From: Firmicutes bacterium AM31-12AC
Lineage (GTDB): Bacteria > Bacillota > Clostridia > Lachnospirales > Lachnospiraceae
Direction: 5' to 3'
DNA: 64,000 bases
Assembly: GCA_003480425.1 (NCBI GenBank)
Contig: QUJA01000011.1
Coordinates: 1-64,000 of the forward strand
Below are positions 9,683 to 18,374 of this stretch, one piece after another. The position numbers and the translations under genes were made by a program. Under the pieces are notes generated by a model. The model was not told the DNA's origin and made no database searches. It worked only from the letters and a program-made list of their open reading frames with translations. The stretch's first letter is position 1. Every line of letters begins with the position of its first letter.

Positions 9683-10127
9683 TTACTTTAGACCTTTTGT
9701 CCTTTCAAGTTCTTCTTGCAGTTCTTTTATCTTCTGCTGCATTTCTTGTAATTCACTATCTTTTTGCTGTATCACTTCTTTCTGCTGCTTTATCTCATCC
9801 TGCATCTCATCAATCATCAGCTCCACAGTATTCCTGTCCATCTCCAACAGCTCTTTCGAAAACATTCCCATGACCTCCTCGATATTTCGACAGATATCAT
9901 GGACCTGCTGGTACATCTCCTTGAAATCCGGATATCGCTCGATGATATCAATAATGATTTCCGGATCATCCGAGCCTAAAAATGCAAGCCATGCATCCAG
10001 TCGATTCTGTATTTTGATATCTTTATATTGCAAAGAATCCAAGAAGATGTCAAGCGGAACAAACCGATATTTCTTCCTTCGTCCGAATCATTGGGGAATA
10101 CTGTTGTAACATGTTCTTCATAGGCAT
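9683..10127 (-). pseudogene. Rpn-family nuclease pseudogene (internal deletion)
   Basis: This is a decayed copy of the intact gene at 10339-11406. The first codons (MPMKNMLQQYSPMIRTKEE from 10127) match the intact start. The sequence then jumps to the region encoding VPLDIFLDSLQYKDIKIQNR. About 566 bp, corresponding to 10788-11353 of the other copy, are missing. The deletion is not a multiple of three, so the start frame hits a stop after 25 codons. The surviving 119-aa open frame carries only the C-terminal helical and coiled-coil part and lacks the nuclease core. A TTCT microhomology marks the junction. Confidence 0.85.
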
Positions 10128-10256
10128 AGCCCTCCTTAAGGTGAAATATTTCGTTTTTTCATATCGGATATTGTTTCAGAATGCGAAACCCGAGATGAGT
10201 GCCTTGCGGCTTTAGATAAATTTGGAGAAAAGAATTTCTCCTTAGATGTTTATTTA
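9700..10256. repeat. Duplication copy 1: shortened Rpn gene plus 5' flank
   Basis: This segment is nearly identical to parts of 10355-11536, including about 130 bp of non-coding 5' flank. That flank holds a small hairpin (10224-10241, GGAGAAA/TTTCTCC) whose counterpart in copy 2 (11503-11521) keeps its pairing through a changed base pair. Confidence 0.85.
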
Positions 10257-10277
10257 TATTATTGTTGTTGAATGCAC

Positions 10278-10307
10278 TGCACAATCATTAGTTTTTCTGA
10301 TTGTGCA
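10278..10307. repeat. 10-bp perfect inverted repeat between the two Rpn copies
   Basis: TGCACAATCA (10278-10287) pairs with TGATTGTGCA (10298-10307) around a 10-base loop, about 30 bp past the intact Rpn gene. It could end that transcript, but no T-tract follows on the minus strand. An end sequence of the duplicated unit is an alternative. Confidence 0.6.
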
Positions 10308-10338
10308 ATGTCTTTCTTTAAATCTGTTAACTTTTTGG

Positions 10339-11406
10339 TTATTTTTGTAATTGTTCCAGCTGTTCTTGCAATTCTTTCATCTTCTGCTGCATTTCTTGTA
10401 ATTCACTATCTTTTTGCTGCAATACTTCATCTTTTTCTTTTAATTCTGCCTCATTTTTTTGTATTATTGTATCTTTTTCCTCTATCACTTCTTTCTGCTG
10501 CTTTATCTCATCCTGCATCTCATCAATCATCAGCTCCACAGTATTCCTATCCATCTCCAACAGCTCTTTCGAAAACATTCCCATGACCTCCTCGATATTT
10601 CGACAGATATCATAGACCTGCTGGTACATCTCCTTGAAATCCGGATATCGCTCGATGATATCAATGATGATTTCCGGGTCATCCGAGCCTAAAAATGCAA
10701 GCCATGCATCCAGTCGATTCTGTATTTTGATATCTTTATATTGCAAAGAATCCAAGAAGATGTCAAGCGGAACAAACAAATATTTCTGTAATAAATTCAG
10801 TTTTAATCCTGTATTGGAACATTGATGGAATTGATGTAGATAATCGTCTGGAAATTCATGAAAAGGTCCAGGACTTTGTTCAAATAGAACAATCGTATAA
10901 ACATCTTTTATATCATTGTAATTAAACTTTTTCTTGCGTTTACTGCGTACTTTTTTATATTGACGCATCAACAAATCTGCTGAATAGCAGGCGCTTCTTG
11001 CTCCCGGAAATTTGTATCCGATTTTTTGTACTTCCAGGTTCACGATACTTTTATCCTGCAATTCCACCACGATATCCATGATGACAAGTGCTGATTCATC
11101 CGCGATTCTCGTTCCATCGTTTGGAAGCACGTCTTTTACATGTACTTCTTGACCAAGTAGAAGTGATAATAGCTCGTCCACACGTTCCGGTACAACCTCC
11201 GGATTTAAGATTTCCTTGCTGATAAAATCGTACATCATCTTAACGCCTTTGGCTCCTGTACAAAAATCAATAAATTCCTTTCGTGCCTCCGGTTTCCAAC
11301 TGTAAAACTCTCTGCTCAGAACAGAACTCTTTTTAATCTCGGACATCAATTCTTCCTTCGTCCGAATCATTGGGAAATACTGTTGTAACATGTTCTTCAT
11401 AGGCAT
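10339..11406 (-). CDS. Rpn family recombination-promoting nuclease/putative transposase
   Basis: This is a 355-aa protein of the PD-(D/E)XK nuclease-type transposase family (Rpn-like), which in E. coli promotes RecA-independent recombination. An N-terminal helical part is followed by the nuclease core with VIMDIVVEL and NLEVQKIGY, giving the Asp and the E-x-Q pair at about residues 110-126. The C-terminus is a long glutamine- and glutamate-rich coiled coil. The first ATG is only three bases from AAGGAGG, so the ATG two codons on (11400) may be the true start. Members of this family are often multi-copy in Lachnospiraceae, and a dead copy lies just downstream. Confidence 0.85.
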   Translation of the reverse strand: MPMKNMLQQYFPMIRTKEELMSEIKKSSVLSREFYSWKPEARKEFIDFCTGAKGVKMMYDFISKEILNPEVVPERVDELLSLLLGQEVHVKDVLPNDGTRIADESALVIMDIVVELQDKSIVNLEVQKIGYKFPGARSACYSADLLMRQYKKVRSKRKKKFNYNDIKDVYTIVLFEQSPGPFHEFPDDYLHQFHQCSNTGLKLNLLQKYLFVPLDIFLDSLQYKDIKIQNRLDAWLAFLGSDDPEIIIDIIERYPDFKEMYQQVYDICRNIEEVMGMFSKELLEMDRNTVELMIDEMQDEIKQQKEVIEEKDTIIQKNEAELKEKDEVLQQKDSELQEMQQKMKELQEQLEQLQK

Positions 11407-11536
11407 AGCCCTCCTTAAGGTGAAATATTTCGTTTTTTCATATCGGATATTGTTTCAGAATGTGAAACCCGAGATGAGTGCCTTGCAGCTTTAGATAAAT
11501 GTAGAGAAATGATACTTCTCTTTAGATGTTTATTTA
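10355..11536. repeat. Duplication copy 2: intact Rpn gene plus 5' flank
   Basis: This is the full-length partner of the segment at 9700-10256. The 5' flank (11407-11536) matches copy 1 with few changes and holds the hairpin AGAGAA/TTCTCT at 11503-11521. Confidence 0.85.
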
Positions 11537-11599
11537 ATGTAGCATAATTGGGGATTTCTGTAAAGAAGTAAATTTGCACAAAAAACAAATTGCAAACAA

Positions 11600-11651
11600 A
11601 AGATAGAGAAATGCATCTATCCCTTTAAGATAAAACACACTTCTCTATCTT
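11600..11651 (-). terminator. Terminator of the VanW operon
   Basis: An 11-bp stem (AAGATAGAGAA at 11600-11610, TTCTCTATCTT at 11641-11651) with a 30-base loop lies 25 bp past the last stop codon and is followed by TTTTGTTTG on the minus strand. Confidence 0.7.
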
Positions 11652-11675
11652 CGATTACTTTCTCAATCTATAAAT

Positions 11676-11954
11676 CTATAACTTCATTACCGTATAACTT
11701 ACATTATTAGACAAGCCTGTAATTGGACTAATTCGATTTCCACCATTCGGTGCAGAATGCCAGAATAAATCTTGGTTCGATGTGTCGCCCCAGAAAAATC
11801 CTATATGATGAGTATCACTAGTCCCATATTTCCCACCTTCATTTTCATTCCAAATCCAAATTATATCTCCCTTTTCTAAGACTCCAGATCTTAACATTTC
11901 CGATTTCGTTTTGAAATCGTACATTGGAACCCAGCCAGCCCTTTTTCTCTGCAT
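11676..11954 (-). CDS. Short NlpC/P60-like fragment, coupled to the VanW gene
   Basis: This 92-aa frame has an ATG that overlaps the stop of the VanW-domain gene (TAATG). The sequence contains GVLEKGDIIWIWNE, HHIGFFWG and LFWHSAPNGG, which resemble the second half of an NlpC/P60-type peptidase domain with its catalytic His. The N-terminal half that would carry the catalytic Cys is absent, and a stop codon closes the frame two codons before the ATG. It is probably a remnant of a wall peptidase rather than an active enzyme. A small coupled partner of the VanW protein is the alternative. Confidence 0.5.
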   Translation of the reverse strand: MQRKRAGWVPMYDFKTKSEMLRSGVLEKGDIIWIWNENEGGKYGTSDTHHIGFFWGDTSNQDLFWHSAPNGGNRISPITGLSNNVSYTVMKL

Positions 11955-14728
11955 TAATTATAATAATAAGAACTTGGCAAATTCTCTGTGCGGATCACTG
12001 AACCATTTTTATAGTATTTTCTCTGCGCCCATGCTGAATGTCCTGATGACCAAGATACCGGCTCAATAAAATCAAACCATCCTGGATCCTGACCATAAAA
12101 TTCTACATATAATGTATTTCCTACTGTATATGTTTTAATTGTTACCGGAAATCCTAAATCATTGCGGAATTTCAAGTCTGAATCTCCATACGAAACCATC
12201 GCGTCTAATCCTCTCGGTACATATGTCGAAGCAATTGTATGATTATTTCGCTCAATGATTGTCATTCCTGCCCGGATTGCACCTCCGTACAATGTTGTCG
12301 AAGCCTGACAGATACCTCCACCATATCCAATACCACCGACAACGCCACCTGGACGATAACCTTGTGCCTGTCCGCAAGGTCCTGCAACGCCAAAGAATGA
12401 TAATGTCTGTCCTGGATTAACTACTACACCGTTAAATGAGCTTAATGCTCTTGACATATTATAAAATCCGTTTGCATCATTTGTACTTACTGTTGAAAAT
12501 CTTGCTAACATTCTTATATATTTGGTATCTTTATAATAATTTGAATTACTTCCCGGAGCAGCGGTACCCTTAGGTACGATTTTTATCTGAATTGCTTGTA
12601 ATTTATAACTACATTTCGTTGTACCTGCTGCCTGACCATTTTTCGCCCAACCTAACCAGCCATAATTAGAAACATGTGTGCGATAATAAATATCCGCATA
12701 TTTTTCAAGTTCTCCCGTTAAACGAATCTGAACAGCTTCTGCCTGATTTATTCCATCGCCGGACACTTCTCCACTTGTCTTCCAGTCTTGCCAGCCTACA
12801 TTGCTTAAATGTAAACGATATTCGACATTTCCTGTATATCCTCCTGCCATTGAAGGTGCTATATTCATCGAAAGTTGTCTGATGGCTTTATTTACTCCTG
12901 TCGTTCCTGTTATCTCTCCATTTCCTTTTGCATCTTGCCAATCTAAACCTTCCACTTTTGTTTGAAATGTCAATTTTCCAATTTGATCTGCTGACAAATA
13001 GCTTCTTCCACTGCATGCCGGAGCACTTACATCTCCTTTTCCATACAGTTTGATTTCGATTGCTTCTACACCTGCATTATATCCAACAGTTCCTGCAACC
13101 TCTCCATTTTTAGTCCAATCCAGCCAACCAAATCTTGCACTATGCACTCGATAATAAATGTCATATTGAGCTTCTAATTGTTCTGACAAACGGATTTTAA
13201 TCGCTTCAATTTTTTTATTTTTTCCGGTGGTTCCAGCTGTCTGTCCATCTGCAACTTCTCCCTGCCAGCCGATATCTTGTACATGGGCCTCGTAAAGAAT
13301 AGAACCTGTAAGATTACTTTGTTTTCCTAATTCTGTAACCTTTATTTGGATTGCTTCAATACTATAATTTTTTCCGGTGGTTCCAGCTGTTTGTCCATCG
13401 TAAAAATTATTGCTTTGCCAACCAATATTTTGTACGTGCGTTTTATAAAGAACTGACCCTAAATTTTCTGTTGATACACAACTTTTTTCTGTCTGAGCAG
13501 GTGCTTCCGTAGAACCTTTTTCATATAACTTCACTTCTATTGCCTGTGCACCTAAATTAAGCCCTTTTGTTCCGGCCTCTTCTCCATTTTTTGCCCAGCC
13601 AAGCCAGCCATAATTTGCTGAATGAACTCGATAATAGACATCATATGTTGCTGCCAACTGTTCAGTTAAGTTGATTTTAACAGCCTCAATTTTTTTGTTT
13701 TTTCCGGTTGTTCCTGCAGTATTCCAATCTGCAACTGGCGATTGCCAACCAATATCCTGTACATGTGCCTCACATGTAATAGAACCTGTCAAACCTGCTC
13801 TTCCTGCTTCTGTAACTTTTAATTTTAATGCTTCAAGATTTAAATTTCTTCCTACTGTTCCTGCAGTTGTTCCATCGTAAACTTTGTTTTGCCAGCCAAT
13901 GTTCTGTACATGGGTCTGGTACATAATTTTTCCAAGTGTTTCTTCCGATACAAAACCTTTTCCTTCAGTAATTGGTGCATCTGTGCTATTCTTTTTACAA
14001 ACTTTAATTTCTACCGCCTGAACAGAATATGCATACCCCACTGTTCCGGCTTTTTCATCATTTTTCACCCAACTAAGCCAGCCTACATTCGTTGCATGAA
14101 CTCGATAATAAATATCGTACTGTTCTGCCAGCTCTCCTGTGAGTTTCATTCGGATTGCTTCGATTTGTAATCCAGTTTTCGTTGTTCCTGCTAGTTCATT
14201 TTCTTCCACATAATTCTGCCAACCAATATTCGATACATGGGCACAGTATTGAACTGTTCCTGCTATACCTGTATTATTTTCCAGCTGAACTTTGAGCGCT
14301 TTCATAGCACGGTCCTGTCCGACAGTTCCAGCTGTCTCCCCATTACTTTTTTCTTCCTGCCAATTTGTTCCTTGAAGATATGCACTATATTTAATATTTA
14401 ATACATCTGCCGCTTCCTCAGTCAGCATAACAGACTCATCTGTGTTTTCTGTTTCATTCTCAATGCTACTATTCAAATCAGATTCTGTTGTTTCCGCCTC
14501 GGACCTCTGCATTACATCCTGTTCTCCCTCATTCTGAGCAGTTCCACTCTCACCCTGATTGTTATTACTCTCGTCCTGATTAATATCTTCTTGAGTGGTT
14601 TCTTGTACTTGTTGTACATCATCAGTCTGTACAATATCTTCTGCAAATACCGATATTGGCGTCGTTGTTATCATAGCCAAGCATAAAACAATCACGCCCA
14701 ATAACTTCATAAACTTTTTCTCTCTCAT
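11954..14728 (-). CDS. Secreted ChW-repeat protein with C-terminal VanW domain
   Basis: This is a 924-aa exported protein. It has a signal peptide (residues 1-29, ending ISVFAE), an acidic Glu/Gln/Ser linker to about residue 108, twelve ChW repeats (111-725) in four triplets, and a VanW domain (732 to about 880). The VanW core shows ARFST, FNGVVVNPGQTLSFF, the GGGICQASTTLY signature and VPRGLDAMVSYGDSD. ChW repeats are thought to bind cell-surface glycans; VanW domains are common in wall proteins but have no settled activity. The first 725 residues closely match the transglutaminase-like protein at 37211-39835, so the two differ mainly in the C-terminal module. Confidence 0.88.
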   Translation of the reverse strand: MREKKFMKLLGVIVLCLAMITTTPISVFAEDIVQTDDVQQVQETTQEDINQDESNNNQGESGTAQNEGEQDVMQRSEAETTESDLNSSIENETENTDESVMLTEEAADVLNIKYSAYLQGTNWQEEKSNGETAGTVGQDRAMKALKVQLENNTGIAGTVQYCAHVSNIGWQNYVEENELAGTTKTGLQIEAIRMKLTGELAEQYDIYYRVHATNVGWLSWVKNDEKAGTVGYAYSVQAVEIKVCKKNSTDAPITEGKGFVSEETLGKIMYQTHVQNIGWQNKVYDGTTAGTVGRNLNLEALKLKVTEAGRAGLTGSITCEAHVQDIGWQSPVADWNTAGTTGKNKKIEAVKINLTEQLAATYDVYYRVHSANYGWLGWAKNGEEAGTKGLNLGAQAIEVKLYEKGSTEAPAQTEKSCVSTENLGSVLYKTHVQNIGWQSNNFYDGQTAGTTGKNYSIEAIQIKVTELGKQSNLTGSILYEAHVQDIGWQGEVADGQTAGTTGKNKKIEAIKIRLSEQLEAQYDIYYRVHSARFGWLDWTKNGEVAGTVGYNAGVEAIEIKLYGKGDVSAPACSGRSYLSADQIGKLTFQTKVEGLDWQDAKGNGEITGTTGVNKAIRQLSMNIAPSMAGGYTGNVEYRLHLSNVGWQDWKTSGEVSGDGINQAEAVQIRLTGELEKYADIYYRTHVSNYGWLGWAKNGQAAGTTKCSYKLQAIQIKIVPKGTAAPGSNSNYYKDTKYIRMLARFSTVSTNDANGFYNMSRALSSFNGVVVNPGQTLSFFGVAGPCGQAQGYRPGGVVGGIGYGGGICQASTTLYGGAIRAGMTIIERNNHTIASTYVPRGLDAMVSYGDSDLKFRNDLGFPVTIKTYTVGNTLYVEFYGQDPGWFDFIEPVSWSSGHSAWAQRKYYKNGSVIRTENLPSSYYYN
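12554..14398 (-). repeat. Twelve ChW repeats in four triplets (VanW protein)
   Basis: Each repeat of about 50 codons has the core GW, then DG or NG, AGT and EAI. The third member of each triplet reads YYRVH followed by GWLGWAKNG or a close variant, so the true period is three repeats, about 150-170 codons. Confidence 0.85.
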
Positions 14729-14766
14729 ATATGCCCCTTTCGTTTATTAAGTATTTTCTTTCTTTT

Positions 14767-14795
14767 ATTTTATTTGATTTAGATTTAAAACACAA
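14767..14795 (-). promoter_or_regulatory. Possible promoter of the VanW gene
   Basis: On the minus strand TTGTGT (14790-14795), a 17-bp spacer and TAAAAT (14767-14772) lie about 40 bp before the start codon and right after the lysozyme terminator. The -10 is good and the -35 weak. Confidence 0.45.
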
Positions 14796-14812
14796 GATTT
14801 TCCTATATTTAA

Positions 14813-14868
14813 AAAAAGAGTTATTGCTGATATCAAGAAATCACCTCAACTCAACAATAACTCTTTTT
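14813..14868 (-). terminator. Terminator of the GH25 lysozyme gene
   Basis: A 14-bp perfect stem (AAAAAGAGTTATTG at 14813-14826, CAATAACTCTTTTT at 14855-14868) with a T-run on the minus strand starts right at the stop codon. Confidence 0.85.
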
Positions 14869-16692
14869 CTAATTATTCTTTAAAAATGCTTTTTCCGTAC
14901 TTCCCGGTGCTGAATCACCTTTTTTTACCAGACAAATTTCAATTGCTTCTGCTTTCTTTGCATAACCTTGTGTTCCGGCATCTTCCCCATTCTTTGCCCA
15001 ACCAAGCCATCCAAAATCACTTGAATGTACTCGATAGTAGATATCATATTGTTCTTCCGCTTTTCCTGTAAGTCGGATAGATACCGCTTCTATTGGTTTC
15101 GCCTGCCCCGTTGTTCCTGCCTGCTGCCCATTTGATACATAATCCTGCCAGCCTATATCTCGTACATGGGCGCGATATTCTATTCCGCCATTTCTAGCAT
15201 TAGATAATTGCAACTTTAATGCTTCTATCCCTTTATTCTGGCCTGTTGTTCCTGCCAATGCCCCATTTGTTACGATATTCTGCCAGCCTATATCTGACAC
15301 GTGCGCCTGATACTGAACTTCTGTCTCTTTCATCTTAAAAGCATTCGAAGTCTCTCCTGGTGCTTCTCCACCTTTTTCAACCAATTGAACCTGTATTGCC
15401 TCTACTTTCTTTGCATAGCCTTGTGTTCCTGCATCTTCCCCATTCTTTGCCCAACCAAGCCATCCAAAATCACTTGAATGTACTCGATAGTAGATATCAT
15501 ATTGTTCTTCCGCTTTTCCTGTAAGTCGGATAGATACCGCCTCTATTGGTTTTGCCTGACCTGTTGTTCCTGCCTGCTGCCCATTTGATACATAATCCTG
15601 CCAACCAATATCTCGTACATGCGCTCTATATTCTATTCCACCATCCACATCGTTTAACTGCATTTTCAAGGCTTCTATTCCTTTATTTTGGCCTGTTGTT
15701 CCTGCTATTTCTCCGTTCTGGACAAAAGTTTGCCACCCAATATCTGATACGTGAGCTTCATACGAAACCCCACTTTGCAGTTCTTTAACTCCATGATCCG
15801 CTGGTGTTCCAATAAGATAGTTCATATCAACTGGTCCATCTATTCCATCAACTAATTCTTTTGACGAATATTGCCACATTGCATATGTACCTGGGTAATC
15901 ACACTGTATATTATACTGAGCGACCCAACGATGCCATTGTTCAAATTTTATATCTGTCAAATATTTATTCCACCAATTTAAATTTGCATATACACCAACT
16001 GCATATCCTGCGTTTTGAACTGTACTACAAAATGTCTGTGCAATTGTAGCAAAGTCACTTCCTAATGTACTATTATCCTCCATATCAAAATAAACCGGGT
16101 AACTCAACTTGTGCCCGCTTATTAATCTTAATACATGCTGTGCTTCACTTGTAGCCATATCTGTATTTTGAGCATATGAATAAATATAAACCCCATACGG
16201 AATTCCTAAACGTTCACATTCACTTACATTTCTCAGCCACTGTTTGTCATCTTGATTATAATAATCATCCCCATAGCCACATCGAATAATAGCATAATCT
16301 ATTCCTTCAGCTTTAACCTTTTCCCAATCAATATTACGATTATGCTCACTTACATCAATACCTTTTTTTGTTGCATTTGGATCATATACATCACTAATTA
16401 CAGAAACTTCATCTTCAGCACTCCTAATCAATTCTCCGTCTTGATAACGCCAACTGTTTTCTTTCAAATCTCCCTGTTCCTGAGATTCTTCTGCTACAGA
16501 CTCTGTATCTATATCCACCTCTTCATTCAATGTCTGTTCCCCATTCTCTTGTTGAAGATCTGATTCTGCACTATTCTCTTCACTCTGAAAAATATCTTGA
16601 TTTTCTTCCTGTGCATATACACTGTATGTCGGATAATTTATTCCTGTGATCATAATTGACAATGCAACAATAACACCTATTTTTTTCTTCAT
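14869..16692 (-). CDS. Secreted GH25 lysozyme with six ChW repeats
   Basis: This is a 607-aa wall hydrolase. It has a signal peptide (residues 1-28), an acidic linker to about 105, a GH25 muramidase domain (about 110-300) and six ChW repeats in two triplets (309-590). GH25 residues visible are Asp113 (GIDVSEH) and the catalytic DxE pair Asp203/Glu205 in YFDMED. The two ChW triplets are almost copies, with 110 identical bases at 14978-15087 and 15431-15540. The enzyme should cleave the beta-1,4 bond between MurNAc and GlcNAc outside the cell. It has its own promoter and terminator. Confidence 0.93.
   Translation of the reverse strand: MKKKIGVIVALSIMITGINYPTYSVYAQEENQDIFQSEENSAESDLQQENGEQTLNEEVDIDTESVAEESQEQGDLKENSWRYQDGELIRSAEDEVSVISDVYDPNATKKGIDVSEHNRNIDWEKVKAEGIDYAIIRCGYGDDYYNQDDKQWLRNVSECERLGIPYGVYIYSYAQNTDMATSEAQHVLRLISGHKLSYPVYFDMEDNSTLGSDFATIAQTFCSTVQNAGYAVGVYANLNWWNKYLTDIKFEQWHRWVAQYNIQCDYPGTYAMWQYSSKELVDGIDGPVDMNYLIGTPADHGVKELQSGVSYEAHVSDIGWQTFVQNGEIAGTTGQNKGIEALKMQLNDVDGGIEYRAHVRDIGWQDYVSNGQQAGTTGQAKPIEAVSIRLTGKAEEQYDIYYRVHSSDFGWLGWAKNGEDAGTQGYAKKVEAIQVQLVEKGGEAPGETSNAFKMKETEVQYQAHVSDIGWQNIVTNGALAGTTGQNKGIEALKLQLSNARNGGIEYRAHVRDIGWQDYVSNGQQAGTTGQAKPIEAVSIRLTGKAEEQYDIYYRVHSSDFGWLGWAKNGEDAGTQGYAKKAEAIEICLVKKGDSAPGSTEKAFLKNN
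14920..15768 (-). repeat. Six ChW repeats in two near-identical triplets (lysozyme)
   Basis: The two triplets differ at few positions. A 110-base stretch is identical at 14978-15087 and 15431-15540, 453 bp apart, which suggests recent duplication or gene conversion. Confidence 0.9.
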
Positions 16693-16754
16693 TTATTTTC
16701 CTTTCTTTTATATTTTCATAAACAATTAAGTTTCCTTATTTCTTGAACTTTATC

Positions 16755-16783
16755 AGTATACTTCCTCTTTTTTTTCATGTCAA
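16755..16783 (-). promoter_or_regulatory. Strong sigma-A promoter of the GH25 lysozyme gene
   Basis: On the minus strand there is a perfect TTGACA (16778-16783), a 17-bp spacer and TATACT (16755-16760), about 60 bp before the start codon. The spacer includes eight A in a row. Confidence 0.85.
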
Positions 16784-16928
16784 ATTTTTCTCTGTTTTTG
16801 TTCGTCATTTCTAACTTTGCTTTTTTCTATCATATATGTTAAACTGTAGAAATATAAATAGTAGATATTTAACTATATACATATGACAACATGAATATTT
16901 TAAATTTTTCAGAAAAGAGGATTGTAAA

Positions 16929-17792
16929 ATGGAAAGAAATGACCCTTGCTGGTGTGGAAGTGGGAAAAAATATAAAAAATGCCACATGCCAATCGAAGAA
17001 AAGATGCAGCTTCATGCTGATCGCGGAGAGATTGTCCCAAGCCGCAAATTACTAAAAACCCCATTTCAAATTGAAAAAATCAAAGCAAGTGCTGAACTCA
17101 ATACAAAAGTTCTTGATGCTGTTGCTGAACAGATTCATGCCGGAATGAGTACAGAAGATATTGACAAAATCGTATATGATGTAACAACAAAAAACGGTGG
17201 GATTCCAGCCCCATTAAATTATGAAGGATTTCCAAAGAGTGTATGTACTTCTATTAACAACGAAATTTGCCATGGTATCCCTGATAAAAACATCATTTTG
17301 CAGGAAGGTGACATCATCAATGTTGACGTATCCACCATTCTCAATGGATATTTTTCTGATGCGTCTCGAATGTTCAAAATCGGACAGGTATCCGAACGTG
17401 CTGAACGTCTCGTAAAAGTCACAGAAGAATGCCTTGAACTTGGTCTTGCTGCTGCAAAACCATGGGGACATCTTGGAGATATTGCTGATGCAATCAATAC
17501 GCATGCTCAGGAAAATGGATATTCTGTTGTAGAAGAAATCGGCGGACATGGAATCGGACTCGAATTCCACGAAGATCCATTTGTCAGCTTTGTTACTCCA
17601 AAAGGATCTGAGATGCTATTGGTTCCGGGTATGATGTTCACGATTGAACCTATGATTAATGAAGGTAGCCCTGACTTCTTCGTTGATGAAGATAACGGCT
17701 GGACTGTTTATACCATTGATGACGGACTTTCTGCCCAGATTGAATATATGGTGCTTGTAACTGAAAATGGTGTTGAGGTATTAACAAAATAA
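16929..17792 (+). CDS. map: Methionine aminopeptidase with N-terminal SEC-C zinc motif
   Basis: It removes the initiator methionine from new proteins; 287 aa. Residues 1-19 form a SEC-C motif (CWCGSGKKYKKCH), a zinc finger also found at the C-terminus of SecA and thought to bind ribosomes. The catalytic domain has the five metal ligands in NVDVS, YFSDASR, GGHGIG, TIEPM and QIEYM, and the active-site His in CHGIP. A GAGG ribosome site lies upstream. The gene stands alone on the plus strand, divergent from the lysozyme gene. Confidence 0.95.
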   Translation: MERNDPCWCGSGKKYKKCHMPIEEKMQLHADRGEIVPSRKLLKTPFQIEKIKASAELNTKVLDAVAEQIHAGMSTEDIDKIVYDVTTKNGGIPAPLNYEGFPKSVCTSINNEICHGIPDKNIILQEGDIINVDVSTILNGYFSDASRMFKIGQVSERAERLVKVTEECLELGLAAAKPWGHLGDIADAINTHAQENGYSVVEEIGGHGIGLEFHEDPFVSFVTPKGSEMLLVPGMMFTIEPMINEGSPDFFVDEDNGWTVYTIDDGLSAQIEYMVLVTENGVEVLTK

Positions 17793-18230
17793 ACTATTTA
17801 AATTATAGGAGTGTCGCTTTAACGTTGAACTACGAATATCACGTTGAACGCGGCTTCCTTTTTATAACTCCTTTTTGTCGTTCTACATCTAACGTTTCAT
17901 TAATCAAACTATTTTCATTACATATTCACATCTGATTTGTTATTTACAGTAAAATTTACATTTTAAACTATTTGCTCTCGTAACTAACTATAAAGAAAGC
18001 ATCTCTGTCTCTTTTAGCTAACTTGATTTCTACAAAGATAACTGAAGAAAAAATGACATATCAGACACTTACTGCTGCGACAAGACTCTATCGTGTATTT
18101 ATTCTCTTCCGCCTTTTCCACTGCTGGAAGCATTATACGAAACTCTTGGATTTGAGCCGAATGAAATTTTTGTAGATAACACGAATAATAATCTTACCTC
18201 ACTGGCATCATTTGTAAGTTGGTAATACGG
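17793..18230. other. Gene-poor stretch with degraded sequence
   Basis: No intact gene is visible. A weak hairpin (AGGAGT/ACTCCT, about 17809-17875) may end the methionine aminopeptidase transcript. Within it the motif ACGTTGAAC occurs twice. Around 18113-18225 one frame reads like coding sequence (PLLEALYETLGFEPNEIFVD) but has no start, so it is probably gene debris of unknown origin. Confidence 0.4.
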
Positions 18231-18323
18231 ATGATTACCTACTTACGATTCAAATCTAGCACAAGCCTAAGAGATGAACTTCGCAAATTTGCTGAATGGT
18301 ATAAAGACTTTTATCTAAACTAA
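18231..18323 (+). pseudogene. Remnant of an NAD-dependent sugar epimerase C-terminus
   Basis: A 30-codon frame ends with TSLRDELRKFAEWYKDFY before a TAA stop. This matches the typical C-terminal end of UDP-glucuronate 4-epimerase-type short-chain dehydrogenases. The rest of that protein (over 300 residues, including the Rossmann fold) is absent, so this is a remnant. It suggests that a sugar-nucleotide gene once lay here, consistent with gene turnover at the edge of the glycan island. Confidence 0.55.
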
Positions 18324-18374
18324 TTCGCTAGTTATAATTACCTGAAACTCTTATATAATTATGGAGGATTTATT

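Noticed and set aside
12554..14398. Regular repeats as a CRISPR array
   Set aside because: The repeats are about 150 bp, in frame and coding for ChW domains. No short repeat-spacer pattern or cas gene is seen anywhere in the window.
16755..16783. A-tract of eight in the lysozyme promoter spacer as a second phase switch
   Set aside because: The spacing is already 17 bp, and A8 runs are common in such AT-rich DNA, so there is no special signal.
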